Below are positions 43,077-47,181 of a DNA stretch of 47,181 bases, in pieces. The translations under genes and the position numbers were made by a program. The notes beneath the pieces were generated by a model that saw only the letters and a list, made by a program, of their open reading frames with translations, had not been told where the DNA came from and did no database searches. Where the stretch lies: the NCBI GenBank assembly GCA_934691625.1, contig CAKUTA010000018.1, positions 1 to 47,181 on the forward strand, in the 5' to 3' direction. This DNA is from an uncultured Bacteroidales bacterium. Lineage in GTDB: Bacteria > Bacteroidota > Bacteroidia > Bacteroidales > UBA932. Each line of letters starts with the position of its first letter. Position 1 is the first letter of the stretch.

Positions 43077-44938
43077 ATCGGCATTGTGCGAAGACGCAGC
43101 CAGCGTGACACATCTTCAGGAAGGCGTGGGGACAGGACACGATAGACATGCTCGTTATAGGCATTGAGCCATGCGGCCTCTTCATCTGTAAGCAGGTCAC
43201 GGACAACCGCCGAAGTGTCGATATGGCAGAGAGTCAGGTTCTCGAAGCATAGCCATGTGCCGAATTCATTGGAGCCGGCATCTGTGCAGAGCAACAGGCT
43301 CTCATGCCTTATTCCGTGCATGCCTTCCCTGTATATGCCCGGTTCATCCGAGGTTATCATTCCTGGAATGATAGGCTGGGAATTGAAATTATGCCTTATT
43401 TCCTGAGGACCCTCGTGGACATTCAGGAAAAAGCCTATGCCATGTCCGGTTCCATGCCCGAAGTCGCGTTCATATTTCCAGAGAGGGCAACGTGCCGCAT
43501 AATCTATCTGGCAGCCTGAAGTGCCTGACGGAAAGACTGCGGATGCCAGGCCAATATGCCCCTTAAGTACAAGCGTATAGTCTTCCATCTCCAGATCCGT
43601 GCATGGACCAAGCGGGACAGTTCGGGTTATATCGGTCGTTCCGAACAGGTACTGCCCGCCGGAATCACAGAGATACAACCCGTGTGGCTCCAGCACACGT
43701 GAACCTTCCATAGGAGTCACATAGTGAGGAAGTGCCGCACCAGGTCCATACGCAGATATGGTCTGGAAGCTGTTTCCTCTGGAGCCAGGTATGGCGGCAC
43801 GGAGCGAATCTATCTTCATGGCCGCATCCCATTCCGTAACGGCATTTCCCGACGATACTATCCTGTCGAGCCAGAAAAGGAACTGCTCCATAGCAAGCCC
43901 GTCCTCCAGATGGGCATCACGCATACCGGCTATCTCCACCTCGTTCTTCACCGCCTTGCGCAACGGCACAGGGGATTTGCCCATAACAAGCCTGACATTC
44001 TCGCGGGAGAAGTCCGCAAGGCATGCCAGATGATAGTTCAATGTTGAAGGATCCACATAGACGCGCCTGATGCCTGAATCCTCGAGTTCATTGAACAGCA
44101 GCCCGATATCGTCATACGCCCGTATTGTTATTCCGTCATTTTCCAGCTCCGTGAAGCTTGCGGACGTCTCCGAATCGGATGAGAAAGCCTTCCGGACATA
44201 CCAGTCTGCGCTGTCAGCCGTAACCAGCAGATACGATATCACGACAGGATTGTACTCCACATCCGAGCCTCTGACATTAAGCAGCCACGCTATCTCGTCC
44301 AGAGCCGTGAGCAGTATTGCATCACAGTCCATGTCATCCAGGAAGCTCCTGAGCCATGCCAGCTTGGAGCTGCGGGACTCTCCCGTGATAGCGTCACCAA
44401 GCGTGATTACAGGAGTCGAAGGCACCGGGGGCCGGTCTGCCCATAGCAGATCCAGCACATCAGGCATATCCACGATCCTGAAGCCTAGCCCATGCTCCAT
44501 ACCTGTATCCTCCAGACGTCCGGCGCCACGGAACGCTGCCCTGATGGCATCTGCCGACGCCACTGTCTGAGCCAGCCCATCCACTGCAATCGTCACAGTG
44601 CCAGGCTTTCCGGAGAATGCGATTTCTGCCAGCCATTCAGGTATCCGTACTTCGCCAGGTATCCTGGTCTTGTGAAGCTCCACGCCTGTCCCGGCAAGCT
44701 GTTCCATCGCCTGGATGAAGTATCTGGTATCAGTCCACAAGCCGGCATGCTCCATCGTTATGACGACATCCCCAGCCTCGCCTGTAAAGCCGCATACCCA
44801 TTCCACCTGCTTCCATCTGGCTGCAGGATATTCGCTGCTGTGGGGATCAGAGCCGGTTATGACCATGGCATCCAGCCCCCTGCTTCTCATCATCTCACGG
44901 ATAGAGCCAATCCTTTCTTCATAGATATTCTTCATCAT
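43073..44938 (-). CDS. Xaa-Pro aminopeptidase (M24B)
   Basis: A 621-residue cytosolic metallopeptidase removing N-terminal residues before proline. It has the three-domain long form: two creatinase-like N-terminal domains (about 1-310) and the pita-bread domain (about 315-550), then a C-terminal extension. The five metal ligands are visible: D in LCDSGGQY, D in TTDITRT, H in GHGTGHGIG, E in TSDEPGIY and E in IRHESLL. The closest group is the eukaryotic-like cytosolic APP1 type found in Bacteroidota. Its start overlaps the hemW stop by 4 bp. Confidence 0.94.
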   Translation of the reverse strand: MMKNIYEERIGSIREMMRSRGLDAMVITGSDPHSSEYPAARWKQVEWVCGFTGEAGDVVITMEHAGLWTDTRYFIQAMEQLAGTGVELHKTRIPGEVRIPEWLAEIAFSGKPGTVTIAVDGLAQTVASADAIRAAFRGAGRLEDTGMEHGLGFRIVDMPDVLDLLWADRPPVPSTPVITLGDAITGESRSSKLAWLRSFLDDMDCDAILLTALDEIAWLLNVRGSDVEYNPVVISYLLVTADSADWYVRKAFSSDSETSASFTELENDGITIRAYDDIGLLFNELEDSGIRRVYVDPSTLNYHLACLADFSRENVRLVMGKSPVPLRKAVKNEVEIAGMRDAHLEDGLAMEQFLFWLDRIVSSGNAVTEWDAAMKIDSLRAAIPGSRGNSFQTISAYGPGAALPHYVTPMEGSRVLEPHGLYLCDSGGQYLFGTTDITRTVPLGPCTDLEMEDYTLVLKGHIGLASAVFPSGTSGCQIDYAARCPLWKYERDFGHGTGHGIGFFLNVHEGPQEIRHNFNSQPIIPGMITSDEPGIYREGMHGIRHESLLLCTDAGSNEFGTWLCFENLTLCHIDTSAVVRDLLTDEEAAWLNAYNEHVYRVLSPRLPEDVSRWLRLRTMPI

Positions 44939-46089
44939 ACAAGCTCCCTTATTATTTCATCGGACACGAAAAAGCGTTCTTCAGGAATGCGGATATTCCC
45001 TTCACGGGTCAATGCCAGTGCACCTTCGTCCATAAGCATCGTCGCGGACCCTGCAGGAAGGCATGACGGATCTACCCCCCTGTCTGTCCTTAGCCCCAAC
45101 ATTATCGTCTCCATACGCATATTATCTTCAGTAAGCACCTCCTGGCCAGAGACATAGCCCGTCTCCGCCTCTGAATTCCATCTGCGGACATTGACCTTTC
45201 CGTCCGCCCCGGCAAGCGCGGAATGCGCCCCTGCACCAAGTCCTGCATAAGGCACACGGCGCCAGTATGCGGAATTGTGCATAGCCTCAAAGCCCGGGTA
45301 TGCGAAGCTGGACACTTCATAATGATGATACCCAGCTTCATCAAGCAGGCGGCACAGCACCTCATACTGCCGTCTGCAATCCTCCTCCGCGGCTTCCGTG
45401 TAACGCCCTGAATCAGCCAGCATTGCCAGAGAACTTCCATCCTCCACCGACAGCTGATATGCAGATATATGGCTGGGACTCAGCCCAATAGCCTTATGAA
45501 CAGTCGCTTCCCAGATATCATCTGACATGCCGCCGACTCCATATATAAGGTCAATGCTTACGTTCCTGAAGCCGGCAGAACGCAGCATCCAGTAGGCCCG
45601 CTCGGCATGCTCCGCATCATGACGCCTGTTCATCCATCCAAGCACCTTGTCATCGAATGACTGCACGCCCATGCTTATCCTGTTCACGCCAAGTTCCTGC
45701 AGCTCAACGATATACTCCTCACCCTTCTCTATGATGTCTTCAGGATTGACCTCCACGGTAAATTCCGGATAATCATGATGAGGTTCGCCAAAAACAGCTT
45801 CATTGACCCCTCTGACCATACGTGAAAGCACAGAAGGAGGAAGCACAGATGGTGTGCCTCCTCCTATATATAATGTATCCACTTTTTCCGAGAAGCAGTT
45901 CCCCGGCAATGTCAAGCGGATCTCTTCAGCCCTTGCAGCAGCCTCTGAAACTACAGCTTCAGCGTAACGGCTGAACCGTTCCCGCTCGTCATGCCTCTGT
46001 TTCTGTCCCTTGCAGACCGGAACGGCCTCGGAATAGAAACTGCAATATGTGCAGAAGCTTCTGCAGAATGGGACATGTATGTATATCAA
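44935..46089 (-). CDS. hemW: Radical SAM heme chaperone HemW
   Basis: A 384-residue radical SAM protein. The cluster motif is C9-x3-C13-x2-C16 (CRSFCTYC), followed by the SAM-binding YIGGGTPSVL and VEVNPED segments and a C-terminal HemN-like domain. It lacks the extra cysteine that HemN has right after the motif (Ser-Phe here), so it belongs with HemW, which binds heme and delivers it to respiratory proteins, not with the oxygen-independent coproporphyrinogen oxidase. It is coupled to the downstream aminopeptidase by a 4-bp overlap. Confidence 0.9.
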   Translation of the reverse strand: MIYIHVPFCRSFCTYCSFYSEAVPVCKGQKQRHDERERFSRYAEAVVSEAAARAEEIRLTLPGNCFSEKVDTLYIGGGTPSVLPPSVLSRMVRGVNEAVFGEPHHDYPEFTVEVNPEDIIEKGEEYIVELQELGVNRISMGVQSFDDKVLGWMNRRHDAEHAERAYWMLRSAGFRNVSIDLIYGVGGMSDDIWEATVHKAIGLSPSHISAYQLSVEDGSSLAMLADSGRYTEAAEEDCRRQYEVLCRLLDEAGYHHYEVSSFAYPGFEAMHNSAYWRRVPYAGLGAGAHSALAGADGKVNVRRWNSEAETGYVSGQEVLTEDNMRMETIMLGLRTDRGVDPSCLPAGSATMLMDEGALALTREGNIRIPEERFFVSDEIIRELV

Positions 46090-46099
46090 TGTTCTGTAA

Positions 46100-47011
46100 T
46101 TAACGGAGCATCAGCTCTGCAGAGCCAAGACGCGACTGCTCGGTGAATGCCTCGACAGTATAGATACCTTTCTGATAGCCAGGTATATCGTTCAGATAGA
46201 TGCTGAGATCGACTTCCTTTCCTTCATAATCCACGAGACGTGATGCGGAAGCCACCATTGTCTCACCGTTGAATGTGAAGGATGTACGGTTGGAATTCGT
46301 AAGTATGATTCCGTCAGGATCCTTCACGCGGATATAGACTCTTACCTGTCCCTTAGGCGCAAGCTCGTTCTCCACAAGACTGAGCGATGTAAGAAGCCTT
46401 ACCACACGGCTGCTTCTGTCCGTAACCTTGTCCTGGGAATTGTATGCCTCGATGCGGAGACCTCTAGCCTTCATGACCGCCCCGGCAGCCACCTGCCCGG
46501 AAAGGTCCTCCACCTGCCGTGAAAGCTGCGCGTTTTCAGCCTTGCTTGCAGCCGCCTCCCTGCGTGCCGCTGCCGCATCGGCTGTAAGCTTGTGGTTCAA
46601 TGTATTGAGAGAATCAATCTGGACGATATAGTTACGCATTATGCTTCTGAGCGTGCCAAGCTCCTTCTCGTACTGGCGCATCTTCGCCCTGTTCGTGGCA
46701 TCCGTCTTCTTGATTCGCTCGATAAGGTCTGCAACCTCCGCACGGGATGTGTCCAGCTGGGAGTTAATCGAGTCATAGTCTGAAGAAAGAGAGGCATAGT
46801 CGCTCTGCAGGTTCTCCATCTGTTCTGTAAGGTCCTGCTTCTCGGCCTCGAGTTCTCCTATCAATGTGGATTTCTGGCTCCAGACATATACAAGAACGGC
46901 AACCAGTGCCACAGCTACACCTATAAGGATGAACATCGTGGTCTTCAGGCTCTTTTCTTTCGCAAGCTTCGCTTCGCGCTCGCGGCGCTCCATGATCGGA
47001 TCTGTTTCCAT
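46100..47011 (-). CDS. Membrane-anchored coiled-coil protein, unknown function
   Basis: A 303-residue protein from the ATG at 47011 (METDPIMERR). The open frame reaches 47095 but those residues look non-coding. Residues 1-23 are charged and cytosolic, 24-44 one membrane helix, about 46-185 a long coiled coil (heptads through QDLTEQMENLQSDYASL), and about 195-303 a beta-rich domain with a YIRVKDPDG segment. The topology suggests a periplasmic domain held away from the inner membrane by the coil. It resembles conserved unnamed Bacteroidota proteins. It lies 10 bp upstream of hemW. Confidence 0.7.
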   Translation of the reverse strand: METDPIMERREREAKLAKEKSLKTTMFILIGVAVALVAVLVYVWSQKSTLIGELEAEKQDLTEQMENLQSDYASLSSDYDSINSQLDTSRAEVADLIERIKKTDATNRAKMRQYEKELGTLRSIMRNYIVQIDSLNTLNHKLTADAAAARREAAASKAENAQLSRQVEDLSGQVAAGAVMKARGLRIEAYNSQDKVTDRSSRVVRLLTSLSLVENELAPKGQVRVYIRVKDPDGIILTNSNRTSFTFNGETMVASASRLVDYEGKEVDLSIYLNDIPGYQKGIYTVEAFTEQSRLGSAELMLR

Positions 47012-47148
47012 AATGAGTTTCTTTTTTATTAAAATACAACGGTCATATAGCTTTCCCCTCAACAAACTGCATTCCAAAACGTGGACAGCATACAACCGAA
47101 TACAAACCTTAGATTTGCAGAGTGGTTCACTGCACCAAGGTTGCAGTA

Positions 47149-47156
47149 CAAAAGTA
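47149..47156 (-). promoter_or_regulatory. Possible -7 box of the coiled-coil gene
   Basis: TACTTTTG on the minus strand fits TAnnTTTG and lies about 140 bp before the start. The window ends too soon after it to judge the -33 region fully. Confidence 0.3.
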
Positions 47157-47181
47157 ATAAATTTGTGTCAGAAATTAAAGT

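Noticed and set aside
44935..46089. Annotation as oxygen-independent coproporphyrinogen III oxidase (HemN)
   Set aside because: The cysteine that follows the CxxxCxxC motif in HemN is missing, and the N-terminus starts at once with the radical SAM domain, as in HemW.
1..47181. CRISPR array, tRNA genes, insertion sequences
   Set aside because: No regularly spaced direct repeats with unique spacers, no cloverleaf or T-loop sequence and no transposase-like frame were seen on either strand.

Overview
The window reads as chromosomal DNA of a member of the Bacteroidota, most likely order Bacteroidales. The evidence is several promoters of the Bacteroides primary-sigma type (TTG or TTTG, about 19-20 bp, TAnnTTTG), a Bacteroidales-style pheA / aminotransferase / tyrA / DAHP synthase-chorismate mutase operon, GxDLY-type SGNH hydrolases, many lipoproteins and weak Shine-Dalgarno sites. 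Base composition is near 50 % GC except for one clearly AT-richer restriction-modification pair. I cannot assign a genus. I see no tRNA, IS transposase, phage or CRISPR array; a stable-RNA operon may start just off the left edge.

Layout. 1-343: back-to-back promoters, the leftward one possibly serving an rRNA or other stable-RNA operon. 344-1519: two half-size chromate-family transporters. 1784-10883: GH20 hexosaminidase, Wzx-like flippase, lipoprotein cyclophilin, organophosphate-type MFS carrier, SGNH hydrolase and MATE exporter, separated by repeat-rich gaps. 10897-14291: rsgA, a U32 (RlhA-like) protein and a polyprenyl diphosphate synthase. 14403-14692: a gene-free stretch that looks like a small RNA gene with a sigma-54-type promoter and a terminator. 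14712-21470: a leftward cluster of outer-membrane porin, imelysin lipoprotein, di-heme oxidoreductase and CcsBA cytochrome c assembly protein, plausibly one iron or periplasmic redox module. 21633-24385: DUF4886-like SGNH lipoprotein, RdgB/HAM1 pyrophosphatase, recO. 24413-27185: a Sau3AI/MutH-type restriction enzyme with its cytosine-C5 methyltransferase, probably acquired. 27211-35184: S41 protease, mdh, deoxynucleoside kinase, MBL hydrolase, lpxK, dusB, pfkA. 35455-39605: the phenylalanine/tyrosine operon. 39841-41129: pyrH-frr. 41299-41994: a succinate dehydrogenase/fumarate reductase cytochrome b subunit without its partner subunits. 42118-43051: a three-gene YtxH/holin-like envelope operon. 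43073-47011: aminopeptidase P, HemW and a coiled-coil membrane protein.

The strongest regulatory discovery is ahead of the Phe/Tyr operon. A 20-codon reading frame carrying three Phe and five Tyr codons (39711-39773) is followed by mutually exclusive RNA segments and an intrinsic terminator that ends just before pheA. This is the architecture of ribosome-mediated transcription attenuation, sensing both end products of the operon. The second is the candidate sigma-54-driven small RNA between ccsBA and the prenyl synthase gene. The window also holds at least four families of short palindromic intergenic repeats.
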